NCBI GenBank assembly: GCA_019313605.1
Contig: JAFDAW010000069.1
Location: 1 to 15,044, forward strand
Source of the DNA: Deltaproteobacteria bacterium
GTDB lineage: Bacteria; Myxococcota_A; UBA9160; SMWR01
DNA length: 15,044 nucleotides
Direction: 5' to 3'
In this document: positions 1 through 7,923 of the stretch, piece by piece
Position numbering within the stretch: the first letter of the stretch is position 1
Layout of the letters: the number at the start of each line of letters is the position of its first letter
Position numbers and translations under genes: made by a program
Notes under the pieces: model-generated
Told to the model about the DNA's origin: nothing
What the model saw: the letters and a program-made list of their open reading frames with translations, nothing else
The model's database searches: none

Positions 1-1143
<1,143 letters not shown>

Positions 1144-1254
1144 TTCGTTGACACGACGACGCACCCGGACAGAGCGCCTGGAAAAAATGGGCTGCACGCA
1201 CCCAGAAAACGGCCCACCCGCCTAACACGACGGGGGGCCCTATCAAGTCCTACT

Positions 1255-1270
1255 CCGGTCTTACGACCGG
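1255..1270 (-). terminator. Possible weak hairpin terminator after the CBS gene
   Basis: A perfect 6-bp inverted repeat, CCGGTC and GACCGG, is separated by TTAC and lies 10 nt beyond the stop of the minus-strand CBS gene. It also sits between two converging genes. There is no good T-tract on either strand, so intrinsic termination is uncertain. Confidence 0.3.
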
Positions 1271-1280
1271 CTTTCAGGTG

Positions 1281-1679
1281 TCAACGCAGGTTCTTCTGGA
1301 TCGCGCGCAAGATGTCGAACCGGGTGATCGCGCCAACGAGCTTGCCATCTTCGACGACGGGGAAGCGACGCACCACCGTGTTCATGAACAGGCCCGCACA
1401 GAAGTACACGTTCATGCTCGGCGGGATCGTCTGCACTTCATGCGTCATGAAGTCTGCGACGACGCCCTGGGGCATATCCGCGTCCGAGCCGGCGGCGAGC
1501 AGGTAAAGACAATCCTTCTCAGTCAGGATGCCCACTACCCTGTAGTCTCCATCCACTACGGGTGCGCCGGTGACGTGGTTATCCAATAGGAAGTCCACGG
1601 CGTCGAGGATCTGGGTTTCAGCGTTCAGCGTCTGAACGACGGTGTCCATGTACTCGCTGACTTTCGGGAGATTCAGCAC
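1281..1679 (-). CDS. Tandem CBS-domain protein
   Basis: This 132-residue protein consists almost only of two CBS domains (about residues 8-60 and 72-130). Typical elements are TGAPVVDGDYRVVGILTEKD in the first and RRFPVVEDGKLVGAITRFDI in the second. A CBS pair forms a Bateman module that in other proteins binds AMP, ATP, SAM or related ligands. A stand-alone pair usually senses such a ligand and regulates a partner, which is not identifiable here. The start is GTG (complement of 1677-1679), chosen because a perfect AGGAGG lies 6 nt upstream. It follows the membrane-protein gene on the same strand with a 122-nt gap, so co-transcription is possible but not shown. No signal peptide or membrane segment is present; cytoplasmic. 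Confidence 0.88.
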   Translation of the reverse strand: MLNLPKVSEYMDTVVQTLNAETQILDAVDFLLDNHVTGAPVVDGDYRVVGILTEKDCLYLLAAGSDADMPQGVVADFMTHEVQTIPPSMNVYFCAGLFMNTVVRRFPVVEDGKLVGAITRFDILRAIQKNLR

Positions 1680-1685
1680 GAATAG

Positions 1686-1691
1686 CCTCCT
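1686..1691 (-). promoter_or_regulatory. Strong ribosome binding site fixing a GTG start
   Basis: AGGAGG on the minus strand lies 6 nt before the GTG at 1679-1677. It supports GTG as the start of the CBS gene, since no ATG is suitably placed. Confidence 0.75.
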
Positions 1692-1801
1692 GTGTTGGGC
1701 ACCCTTCCATCATACAGGATGCTCGCTCGAGCGGGTCCTCTCAGTTGCTGACCATCGCGATGTGCTCAGCGCTCCGATCGACCCGCGAGACGCTTCTAGC
1801 G

Positions 1802-2503
1802 TCAGAGTCCCATAAAGAGGATCGCCAGGCCGCAGAGCGCCACGGTGGCACCTGCCAGGGCCTCGGACCAGCGCTCGAGGCGCCCGAACCGCAGGCGCCG
1901 GTAGCCCGCGAGACCCAGAGCGACGATCCCGAGCATGGTGGCCAGGGTGCAGACGGTGAACGCGATCGCCGTGGTAACCGCCAGGGTCCAGTTCCCCTTG
2001 CTGGCGGGCACCATGAAGAAAGCGATCAAGGGTTCACAGGGGCCCAGCACGAAGATGGCGAAGAGCACCCAGAAGGTGGTGCGTGAGCCGCTCCCGCCGT
2101 CGTGTGCATGCTCTTGGTCGCCGTGCCCGTGGACGTGTACATGGCCCGCGTGATCGTGCAGTGCCAGTCCCGAGCGGCGCCGCCAGGCCAGGCGGATACC
2201 CCAGACCATGTACGCAAAGCCGAAGGCAAACAGCGCCCAGGCCGCCCAGGCGCCCCGGCCTCCCTCGGCAGACTCGAGGGCTCCGATGCCGTACCCCAGC
2301 GCGATACCCAACCCGCCTAGCAGGAGCGAACCGGCCACGTGACCCAGTCCGCACAGGAACGTGATCACCAGAGTGCGGCTCATCGACCAGCCCCGAGCCC
2401 GCGCCAGCATGATGAAGGGGAGAGTGTGGTCAGGACCCAACAGGGTATGGAAGAAGGCCACGCTCACGGCGCCGATGATCACACTGAGGGAAACACCGTC
2501 CAT
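1802..2503 (-). CDS. UreH/NicO-like membrane metal transporter with His-rich loop
   Basis: This 233-residue polytopic membrane protein has about six hydrophobic segments (near 5-23, 42-75, 87-105, 143-168, 172-200 and 214-232). The first carries FHTLLGPDH (H19, D25, H26), recalling the HxxxxDH-type metal signature of NiCoT/RcnA/UreH transporters. Residues 154-158 read GPCEP, a motif of the UreH / 'TauE-SafE-like' group. Between helices, residues 116-134 hold eight His in alternating pattern, a probable metal-binding cytoplasmic or periplasmic loop. The start at 2503 is chosen because GAGGA lies 8 nt upstream and the membrane topology begins there. The frame stays open to 2671, but the added 56 residues are Arg-rich and not family-like. 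Substrate is inferred: Ni(II) or Co(II) would fit the nickel- and cobalt-dependent enzymes encoded divergently, but the sequence does not prove substrate or direction. Confidence 0.8.
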   Translation of the reverse strand: MDGVSLSVIIGAVSVAFFHTLLGPDHTLPFIMLARARGWSMSRTLVITFLCGLGHVAGSLLLGGLGIALGYGIGALESAEGGRGAWAAWALFAFGFAYMVWGIRLAWRRRSGLALHDHAGHVHVHGHGDQEHAHDGGSGSRTTFWVLFAIFVLGPCEPLIAFFMVPASKGNWTLAVTTAIAFTVCTLATMLGIVALGLAGYRRLRFGRLERWSEALAGATVALCGLAILFMGL

Positions 2504-2511
2504 GGCGCAGA

Positions 2512-2516
2512 TCCTC
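2512..2516 (-). promoter_or_regulatory. Ribosome binding site deciding the transporter start
   Basis: GAGGA on the minus strand is 8 nt upstream of the ATG at 2503-2501. It argues for the 233-residue form and against the upstream start at 2671. Confidence 0.6.
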
Positions 2517-2553
2517 GGCAGACCGAAGCCCGCTGTCAATGCCAAGTCTCCTT

Positions 2554-2574
2554 GCCGCTCAGAATTCAAGCGGC
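2554..2574. promoter_or_regulatory. Inverted repeat, possible operator or activator site
   Basis: GCCGCT and AGCGGC form a perfect 6-bp dyad with a 9-nt spacer that contains GAATTC. It lies 51 nt upstream of the membrane-protein start and its centre is about 150 nt before the start point predicted from the sigma-54-like element. That distance is usual for bacterial enhancer-binding-protein sites. Function is inferred. Confidence 0.4.
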
Positions 2575-2604
2575 GGCGCACCGCGAATCGAGAGTGACCC
2601 ACTG

Positions 2605-2641
2605 CGCCACACTGCCCCAAGGGGAAAGTCGCTCCGTGGCG
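2605..2641. promoter_or_regulatory. Second dyad upstream of the sigma-54-like promoter
   Basis: CGCCAC (2605-2610) and GTGGCG (2636-2641) are inverted copies 25 nt apart. They enclose a second small dyad, CCCC-AA-GGGG (2615-2624). The right arm overlaps GCGGCA (2639-2644), the reverse complement of TGCCGC, which also occurs at 2553-2558. This may be a regulator-binding site or chance in GC-rich DNA. Confidence 0.25.
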
Positions 2642-2690
2642 GCATGTCGCAGAGGCGCGCCTATTGAGCACTGACTACGCCGAGCAAGTG

Positions 2691-2707
2691 CGGCACGACA
2701 ATTGCTT
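2691..2707 (+). promoter_or_regulatory. Sigma-54 (RpoN) type -24/-12 promoter
   Basis: The bases CGGCACGACAATTGCTT match the sigma-54 consensus TGGCACG-N4-TTGCW at all specified positions except the first T, which is C. The invariant GG (2692-2693) and GC (2704-2705) are exactly 10 nt apart. Orientation is towards the acs gene cluster. Transcription would start near 2717, leaving a leader of about 370 nt before the first gene at 3088. No good sigma-70 pair was recognised in the same stretch. If real, the cluster depends on RpoN and an enhancer-binding activator not encoded in this window. Confidence 0.55.
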
Positions 2708-3005
2708 ATTCATAGTGGGAGTGGCCGATGGCCTCAAATTGATCGCTCGAGATGACGAGAAGGATCTTGGTCAGATCGTTCACCCGTTTCTCGTTCGCGT
2801 GCATAACGGCGGTTCCGGTTTGAACTTCCTTGACCACAGATGGCAGCTACGAAAATGGCAGCGGAATCAAGGTGCGGCACGACGTGCCCCGGGGCTCCGC
2901 CGGAACCACGGATTGGATCAACACGTGAGCACCGATCGATTGCAGGAATTTGGCCAACCCCCACCCCAATTTCTGCTCGTAGTCGGCAGCTGGAGAAGCG
3001 CTCAT
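2706..3005 (-). pseudogene. Interrupted minus-strand open frame, possible gene remnant
   Basis: On the minus strand one frame runs from an ATG (3005-3003) to a TAA (2708-2706) with a single in-frame TAG (2849-2847). The first 52 residues include YEQKLGWGLAKFLQSIGAHV. The 46 residues after the TAG include KEVQTGTAVMHANEKR and ILLVISSDQFEAIGHSHYE. Composition is protein-like rather than the Arg/Pro/Ala-rich look of shadow frames. No Shine-Dalgarno sequence precedes the ATG and no family was recognised. It may be a decayed gene, a short gene after the TAG, or chance. Its 3' end touches the sigma-54-like site, which argues against both being functional exactly as drawn. Confidence 0.28.
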
Positions 3006-3076
3006 AGCGTAGAGACCGCGGTTGCGGATCTTCGCGCAGGAGAAACCCGAGAGCTGCGATGAAACGCTCTCGGTCT

Positions 3077-3082
3077 GGAGGG
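3077..3082 (+). promoter_or_regulatory. Ribosome binding site of the first gene of the acs cluster
   Basis: GGAGGG lies 5 nt before the ATG at 3088 and 8 nt before the adjacent ATG at 3091. It places the start here rather than at the upstream ATG at 3022, which has no such site. Confidence 0.65.
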
Positions 3083-3087
3083 ACCCG

Positions 3088-3510
3088 ATGATGGAAAATG
3101 AGATGGCGTCGGTCACATTCGATGTACCGGTCATGTACGCCGACCACCATGTGATCGAGGTTCGGCGAATCCTGCTCGCGGTCCCCGGCGTGGAAGAGGT
3201 CAACGCCTCGAGCGCCTTTCATGTCGTACAGATCGAATACGACCCGGACAAGACGTCGGAAGACATCCTCAAACAGATCCTCGACGAAAACAGCTACCTC
3301 GGCGACCTCCAGGTACCCATGGAATCCGGCAAGCCCGCCGCCGGCCCCGACGGGGACACGTACTTCCGCCATACCGCCGCTTACAAAAGCGCCGGCACGG
3401 TGGTCTCCTTTGGACAAGAGGCCACCACATCGGGAAAACCGCTCTGGCCGTGCCCGGGAATGGGCGCCCCCAAAATAATGGATGAAGAGGGAGAACCGGA
3501 CCATGGCTGA
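3088..3510 (+). CDS. HMA-like (heavy-metal-associated fold) protein lacking CxxC, coupled to cooS
   Basis: A 140-residue protein. Residues about 7-75 read like a ferredoxin-like beta-alpha-beta-beta-alpha-beta HMA domain: a first strand SVTFDVPV, a helix HHVIEVRRILLAVPGVEEV, a strand pair ending VVQIEYDPDKTS and a last helix EDILKQILDE. The usual metal-binding CxxC of the first loop is absent and is replaced by MYADHH (H20, H21). The tail (76-140) has no recognised domain and contains the only cysteine (C122, in PLWPCPGMGAP). The gene overlaps the cooS start by 8 nt, so translation is probably coupled. As first gene of the acs cluster it may serve metal handling, docking or regulation for CO dehydrogenase; that role is inference. 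The start could equally be the next ATG (3091). HMA-fold assignment is moderate, function unknown. Confidence 0.72.
   Translation: MMENEMASVTFDVPVMYADHHVIEVRRILLAVPGVEEVNASSAFHVVQIEYDPDKTSEDILKQILDENSYLGDLQVPMESGKPAAGPDGDTYFRHTAAYKSAGTVVSFGQEATTSGKPLWPCPGMGAPKIMDEEGEPDHG
3487..3493 (+). promoter_or_regulatory. Ribosome binding site deciding the cooS start
   Basis: GAGGGAG ends 9 nt before the ATG at 3503. It favours this start over the in-frame ATG at 3482, which has no comparable site in front. Confidence 0.55.
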
Positions 3511-5545
3511 CGAAAAAAGCGCGATCAAGGGAAAGAAGGGGCGAACTCCCGAAGAGGCATCGATCGACCCGGCCGCCCAGCAAATGCTGGCCCTGGCCGA
3601 CGAAAGGGGGATTGGCACCGCCTTCAGCCGGGCAGACCAAATGTCCCCCTGCACGATCGGCTCGGCGGGTCTGTGCTGCGACCTGTGCGGCATGGGTCCC
3701 TGCCGGATCACCAAGGACGGTATGACCGGGGTTTGTGGCGCCACGGTAGACACCATCCAGACCCGCAACTTCATTCGAGCCGTCGCGGCCGGGTCGGCCG
3801 CGCACTCGGACCACGGGCGCGACATGGCCTTCACCCTCAAGGCCGTCGCAAACGGCGAAACCGAAGGCTATGAGATCCGTGATGTCGCCAAACTGCACAG
3901 TGTCGCCTCCATTTACGACATCCCGATCGAGGACCGCACTCCAGAGGAGATCGCCAACGATCTCGCCGACCTCTACATCGCCCAGTTCGGCCAGCAACGC
4001 GGTGCCATCGTTCCGACCGAACGGGCTCCCGAGAAGCGCAAGAAGCTATGGAAGGAACAAGGTGTGATCCCTCGCGGTATCGACCGCGAGGTGGTCGAAG
4101 CGCTGCACCGCACTCACATGGGAGACGACCAGGATCCGATCCACATCCTCCAACACGCCGTGCGCACCTCTCTCGCCGATGGGTGGGGTGGCAGCATGAT
4201 CGGCACCGACGTCTCGGACATCCTGTTTGGGACACCGGCCCCGCTGCTCGGGGAAGCCAACCTCGGAGTGCTGAAGGACGACATGGTCAATGTGGTCGTC
4301 CACGGTCACGAACCCACCTTGAGCCAGATGGTGGTCGCTGCTTCGCAAGACCCGGAGATCATTGAATACGCCAAAGCCGCCGGTGCCAAAGGCATCAACC
4401 TTTCCGGTATCTGCTGCACGGCGAACGAGATCCTCATGCGGCAGGGGATTCCAGCTGCAGGAAATTTTCTCCAGCAAGAACTGGCGATTCTGACCGGTGC
4501 CGTGGAGGCGATGGTGGTCGACGTTCAGTGCATCATGCAGGCGCTGGTCACGCTGTCGGAGAACTTCCACACCAAGATCATCACGACCTCGCCGAAGGTC
4601 AAGCTCAAAGGCGCGACGCACATCGAGTTCGACGAGAAACACGCCTTGACCATCGCAAAAAATATCCTCAAAGAGGCCATCGACAATTACGCCAATCGCG
4701 GTGAAGTCAACATTCCCGACTACAAGAACACGCTGGTCCCGGGATTTTCCCACGAGTACATCAACTACATGCTGGGAGGATCCTATCGGTCGTCGTTCCG
4801 GCCCCTCAACGACGCGATCATGTCCGGGCGGATTCGCGGCGTGGCGGCCCTCGTTGGATGTACCAACCCGCGCGTCCAGCACGACGCCTATCACGTCGCC
4901 ATTACCGAAGAGCTGCTCAAACAGGACGTCCTGGTGGTGCAAACCGGCTGCAGTGCGATCGCCAACGCCAAGCTCGGATTCCTGCTCGGTGATGCCGGCA
5001 TCGACCGGGTTGGCCCAGGCCTGCGAGAGGTTTGCGAGACAATCGGGATCCCCCCGGTTCTCCACATGGGATCGTGCGTAGACAACACCCGAATTCTCAC
5101 CGTTCTCACTCAGATGGTCGAAGAAGGCGGTCTCGGTGACGACATCGACGAGGTCCCGGCGGTCGGTCTCGCACCAGAATGGATGAGTGAGAAGGCGCTC
5201 GCCATCGCCACATATTGTGTTGCTTCCGGTGCGTACGTGATCATGGGCGGCCCCAACCCGGTCGCAGGGAGAGGCGATAAAATCCCCGAAAGCACCCAGG
5301 TGGCCGAGTACATGAGCTCCGGTTGGGAGGAGATTTACGGCGGCAAGCTGGAGTTTGTCGACGACCCGTCGGAGATGATCAAGCGCACACTGGATCACAT
5401 CGACAAGAAACGTGCCGCGCTCGGGCTGCCCGAGTACGACGCAACGAAATTCGGCAAGAGTGGTGACGCCCGGGTCCAGGAGATCGAGGCGCTGCCTTTG
5501 GAAGAGCGTCAAGCCGCCCTCTATGGCAAGCGCGCCGCTGGTTAG
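3503..5545 (+). CDS. cooS: Ni-containing CO dehydrogenase catalytic subunit (CooS/AcsA)
   Basis: The 680-residue protein catalyses reversible CO2/CO conversion and as the ACS partner passes CO to AcsB. Length matches the family. N-terminal cysteines C50, C58, C59, C62, C67 and C78 fit the D- and B-cluster pattern, including CCDLCGMGPCRIT. C-cluster ligands are visible in order: VHGHE (H267 or H269), GICCTANE (C304/C305), DVQC (C343), VGCTNPR (C453), TGCSA (C483) and GSCVDN (C525). AAHSDHGRD (H101, H104) and SEKA (K564) correspond to proton-transfer and catalytic His/Lys positions known in Carboxydothermus CODH-II. The C67-C78 spacing is 3 residues shorter than that recalled for the Carboxydothermus and Moorella enzymes. 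The start at 3503 has a good ribosome binding site and overlaps the preceding gene by 8 nt; acsB follows after 12 nt. This is the homodimeric bacterial type, not the archaeal CdhA type. Confidence 0.97.
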   Translation: MADEKSAIKGKKGRTPEEASIDPAAQQMLALADERGIGTAFSRADQMSPCTIGSAGLCCDLCGMGPCRITKDGMTGVCGATVDTIQTRNFIRAVAAGSAAHSDHGRDMAFTLKAVANGETEGYEIRDVAKLHSVASIYDIPIEDRTPEEIANDLADLYIAQFGQQRGAIVPTERAPEKRKKLWKEQGVIPRGIDREVVEALHRTHMGDDQDPIHILQHAVRTSLADGWGGSMIGTDVSDILFGTPAPLLGEANLGVLKDDMVNVVVHGHEPTLSQMVVAASQDPEIIEYAKAAGAKGINLSGICCTANEILMRQGIPAAGNFLQQELAILTGAVEAMVVDVQCIMQALVTLSENFHTKIITTSPKVKLKGATHIEFDEKHALTIAKNILKEAIDNYANRGEVNIPDYKNTLVPGFSHEYINYMLGGSYRSSFRPLNDAIMSGRIRGVAALVGCTNPRVQHDAYHVAITEELLKQDVLVVQTGCSAIANAKLGFLLGDAGIDRVGPGLREVCETIGIPPVLHMGSCVDNTRILTVLTQMVEEGGLGDDIDEVPAVGLAPEWMSEKALAIATYCVASGAYVIMGGPNPVAGRGDKIPESTQVAEYMSSGWEEIYGGKLEFVDDPSEMIKRTLDHIDKKRAALGLPEYDATKFGKSGDARVQEIEALPLEERQAALYGKRAAG

Positions 5546-5557
5546 GGGAGTCACGAA

Positions 5558-7849
5558 ATGTCTCGATACATAGCGACACGGGCAATCCGAGGTGCCAACG
5601 CACTGGTCTCCGAAGCGGAGGCGATGTTGAGCCAAGCGCTAAAGGAGAGGGGGAACAACACCTCGGTCTCGTTCCCGAACACGGCGTACTACCTCCCGGT
5701 GATCTTCGGTATGACGGGTAGGGAGATCGAAACACTCGGTCAGCTGGAAGCGAGCCTGGCCCACGCCCGTAAACTCCTTCACCCGGTGCCGTCCGATAAG
5801 CAATGGACGCCGTATCTCGGTGAAACACTCGACAGCGGCATGGCCACCCTCATCGCCGCCGAGACCATCGAAGCCATCCGGTATATCTACGGGCTCCAGC
5901 CCGAGCGGATGCCCGGCGTCGAGCTGGCGGGAGCAACCGCCTTCACCAGCCCGGACGCGGATAGCGCCAAGGAAGGCGCGAGCAACGGGCACCTGAACGG
6001 CGCCATTGACGACATCCAGTTGCGGACCTGGGGGATCCAGCTGGTGGACGGGCGAATGCCCGGCTTCGCAGCCATCGTCGGATGTGCAAAAACCAACGAA
6101 GCTGCAGTTCAGATCATTCGCGAGCTGCAGCGACGCAACATCCTGACCTTCCTGTGCGGCAATGTGAACGGTCGCAGCATCATCGATCAGCTCAACGAGG
6201 AAGGAGTCGAGCTCGGCTACGACACCTATACGGTTCCGTTCGGTACCGATACGCTCAGTGCCATCTACGCTCTGGGCTTCGCCACACGCTCAGCGCTGAC
6301 CTTCGGCGGCATGAAGGGCGGCCAGGCTCGCGAGATCCTCGACTACAACAGAGACCGGGTGTTTGCCTTCGTGCTGGCTCTCGGCGAGGTGGACGATCTC
6401 AAGTACGCGGCCGCAGCCGGGGCCATCAACTTTGGCTTTCCGGTCATCGCCGACACCGTGATTCCGCAGATTCTTCCGACGGGTATCACGACCTACGAGC
6501 ATGTGGTCAGCATGCCGTGGAACGAGATCGATGGTGGGGACGACCTCGAGAAGGCCGAGAAGCTGGTGCAGAAGTGCATCGAGGTCCGCGGACTCAAGGT
6601 GCAGGTATCCGACGTGCCGGTCCCCGTACCCTACGGCTCTGCGTTCGAAGGAGAAGTGGTCCGAAAGGCCGACCTGCGCATCGAGTTCGGCGGCAGGAAC
6701 TCCCGTTGTTTCGAGTTCCTTCGCATGGCCAAGCTGGACGACATCACGGACGGCAAGGTCGAAGTGATCGGACCCGACTTCTCCGAGGTGGCCGAGCAGG
6801 GCTCGATGGACATGGGCATCGTCATCGACGTCGCTGGGCGCCAGATGGAATCGGACTTCGAGCCGGTCCTGGAGCGGCAGATTCACTACTTCGTCAACGG
6901 CGCTTCGGGGATCCAGCACGTCGGTCAGCGCGACATCACCTGGATCCGCCTTTCCGCCAAGGCCGCCGAGGCCGGATTCGATCTGGAGGACTTCGGGAAG
7001 ATCCTGCATGCCCGCTTCCATTCCGATTTCGGCGCGATCGTCGACAAGGTGGCGATCACCATCTACACGAATCCCGACCAGGTCGGCGAACTCCTCGAAG
7101 AGGCGCGAGAAACCTACGACTTCCGCAACAAGCGGCTCGCAGACCTGACGGACGACGCCGTTGATGTGTTCTACTCCTGCACGTTGTGTCAGAGCTTCGC
7201 GCCCAACCACGTGTGCGTCGTAAGTCCGGAGCGCCTCGGGCTGTGCGGCGCCTACAATTGGTTGGACTGCAAAGCCTCGTACAACATCAACCCCACCGGC
7301 CCCAATCAGCCGATCAAGGTCGGCCGGGTCATCGACGCCGATCGGGGCTATTGGGAAGGCACCAACGACTACGCGAAGGCCGGCTCTCACGGCGTGGTCG
7401 AAGAGCTCGCGATGTACTCCATCATGGAGAACCCGATGACGGCGTGCGGCTGCTTCGAGTGCATCGTCATGCTGATCCCCGAGGCCAATGGCGTCATGGT
7501 GGTGAGTCGCGAAGACACCAGCATTACTCCGGCCGGGATGACGTTCAGCACGCTTGCCGGCATGGCCGGCGGTGGCATCCAGACCCCCGGTGTGATGGGA
7601 GTGGGAAAGTTCTACCTGGCCAGCCCCAAGTTCATCTCCGCCGACGGAGGATTTCCGCGGGTGGTTTGGATGAGCAGCGTTCTCAAAGAGTCCATGGCCG
7701 CCGAGCTGCAGATCGTTGCCGAGCGAGAAGGTGACGCGAAGCTGATCGATCGGATCGCCGATGAGCGGTCCGTCACATCGGTCGAAGAACTCCTTCCCTG
7801 GATGGAAGAGCACCAACATCCGGCACTTGCGATGGATCCCATCTTCTGA
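5558..7849 (+). CDS. acsB: CO-methylating acetyl-CoA synthase (AcsB)
   Basis: A 763-residue protein that condenses CO, a methyl group from the corrinoid protein and CoA into acetyl-CoA. The full bacterial form is present, with the N-terminal domain that contacts CooS (about 1-320), a middle domain, and a C-terminal A-cluster domain. The A-cluster cysteines are intact: C541, C544, C553 and C563 in the spacing CX2CX8CX9C, and C630-G631-C632 (ACGCFEC), the CGC motif that holds the distal nickel. F547 lies where the Moorella gating Phe is known. It is about 34 residues longer than the recalled 729-residue Moorella protein; part of the excess seems to be an Ala/Ser/Asp/Gly-rich linker at about 129-150. 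An AGGGGAG ribosome binding site sits 7 nt before the ATG and overlaps the cooS stop. Confidence 0.98.
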   Translation: MSRYIATRAIRGANALVSEAEAMLSQALKERGNNTSVSFPNTAYYLPVIFGMTGREIETLGQLEASLAHARKLLHPVPSDKQWTPYLGETLDSGMATLIAAETIEAIRYIYGLQPERMPGVELAGATAFTSPDADSAKEGASNGHLNGAIDDIQLRTWGIQLVDGRMPGFAAIVGCAKTNEAAVQIIRELQRRNILTFLCGNVNGRSIIDQLNEEGVELGYDTYTVPFGTDTLSAIYALGFATRSALTFGGMKGGQAREILDYNRDRVFAFVLALGEVDDLKYAAAAGAINFGFPVIADTVIPQILPTGITTYEHVVSMPWNEIDGGDDLEKAEKLVQKCIEVRGLKVQVSDVPVPVPYGSAFEGEVVRKADLRIEFGGRNSRCFEFLRMAKLDDITDGKVEVIGPDFSEVAEQGSMDMGIVIDVAGRQMESDFEPVLERQIHYFVNGASGIQHVGQRDITWIRLSAKAAEAGFDLEDFGKILHARFHSDFGAIVDKVAITIYTNPDQVGELLEEARETYDFRNKRLADLTDDAVDVFYSCTLCQSFAPNHVCVVSPERLGLCGAYNWLDCKASYNINPTGPNQPIKVGRVIDADRGYWEGTNDYAKAGSHGVVEELAMYSIMENPMTACGCFECIVMLIPEANGVMVVSREDTSITPAGMTFSTLAGMAGGGIQTPGVMGVGKFYLASPKFISADGGFPRVVWMSSVLKESMAAELQIVAEREGDAKLIDRIADERSVTSVEELLPWMEEHQHPALAMDPIF

Positions 7850-7863
7850 TGCCGGACGCGACC

Positions 7864-7886
7864 GGCCGCGGAGAGAGGCCTCGGCC
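7864..7886 (+). other. Hairpin in the acsB-acsD gap
   Basis: GGCCGCGG and CCTCGGCC can pair over 8 positions with one mismatch around a 7-nt loop, starting 14 nt after the acsB stop. No T-run follows, so it is unlikely to terminate. A 3'-stabilising or processing hairpin that uncouples acsB from the corrinoid-protein genes is possible. Confidence 0.4.
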
Positions 7887-7908
7887 AATCTGCAGTCAAT
7901 CCCAAGAC

Positions 7909-7923
7909 ACCACAGAGTGTGGT
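7909..7923 (+). promoter_or_regulatory. Small hairpin just upstream of the acsD ribosome binding site
   Basis: ACCACA and TGTGGT form a perfect 6-bp stem with a GAG loop, ending 2 nt before the GAGGTGA ribosome binding site (7926-7932). It may influence initiation at acsD or be a regulator half-site pair. Only the dyad itself is directly seen. Confidence 0.35.

Noticed and set aside
1709..1714. TATGAT (minus strand) as a sigma-70 -10 box for the CBS gene
   Set aside because: No acceptable -35 hexamer at 16-18 nt; a single AT-rich hexamer is too weak to call.
1724..1733. Palindrome CGCTCGAGCG between the CBS and transporter genes
   Set aside because: Ten-base palindromes are expected by chance in GC-rich DNA; no T-run, repeat partner or conserved context.
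2504..2671. 56-residue N-terminal extension of the membrane protein
   Set aside because: Arg-rich, not membrane-like and without a ribosome binding site, while the ATG at 2503 has GAGGA and starts the expected topology.
2847..2849. In-frame TAG read as a pyrrolysine or other recoded codon
   Set aside because: No homologue identified for the frame and no pyl genes in the window; a pseudogene or error is simpler.
2664..3062. 132-residue plus-strand frame in the gene-free stretch
   Set aside because: Composition looks like the antisense of the minus-strand frame, no ribosome binding site, no recognisable motif, and it would run through the predicted sigma-54 promoter.
3482..3502. Upstream in-frame ATG for cooS adding seven residues
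   Set aside because: The purine tract that would serve as ribosome binding site lies between this ATG and the one at 3503, which it fits.
4046..5635. 529-residue open frame on the minus strand opposite cooS
   Set aside because: A shadow of a GC-rich gene: cooS on the other strand has full family motifs, while this frame is rich in His, Arg and Asp with no recognisable domain.
6290..7888. 532-residue open frame on the minus strand opposite acsB
   Set aside because: The same codon-bias effect. AcsB has all A-cluster residues in its own frame and the antisense protein resembles no family.
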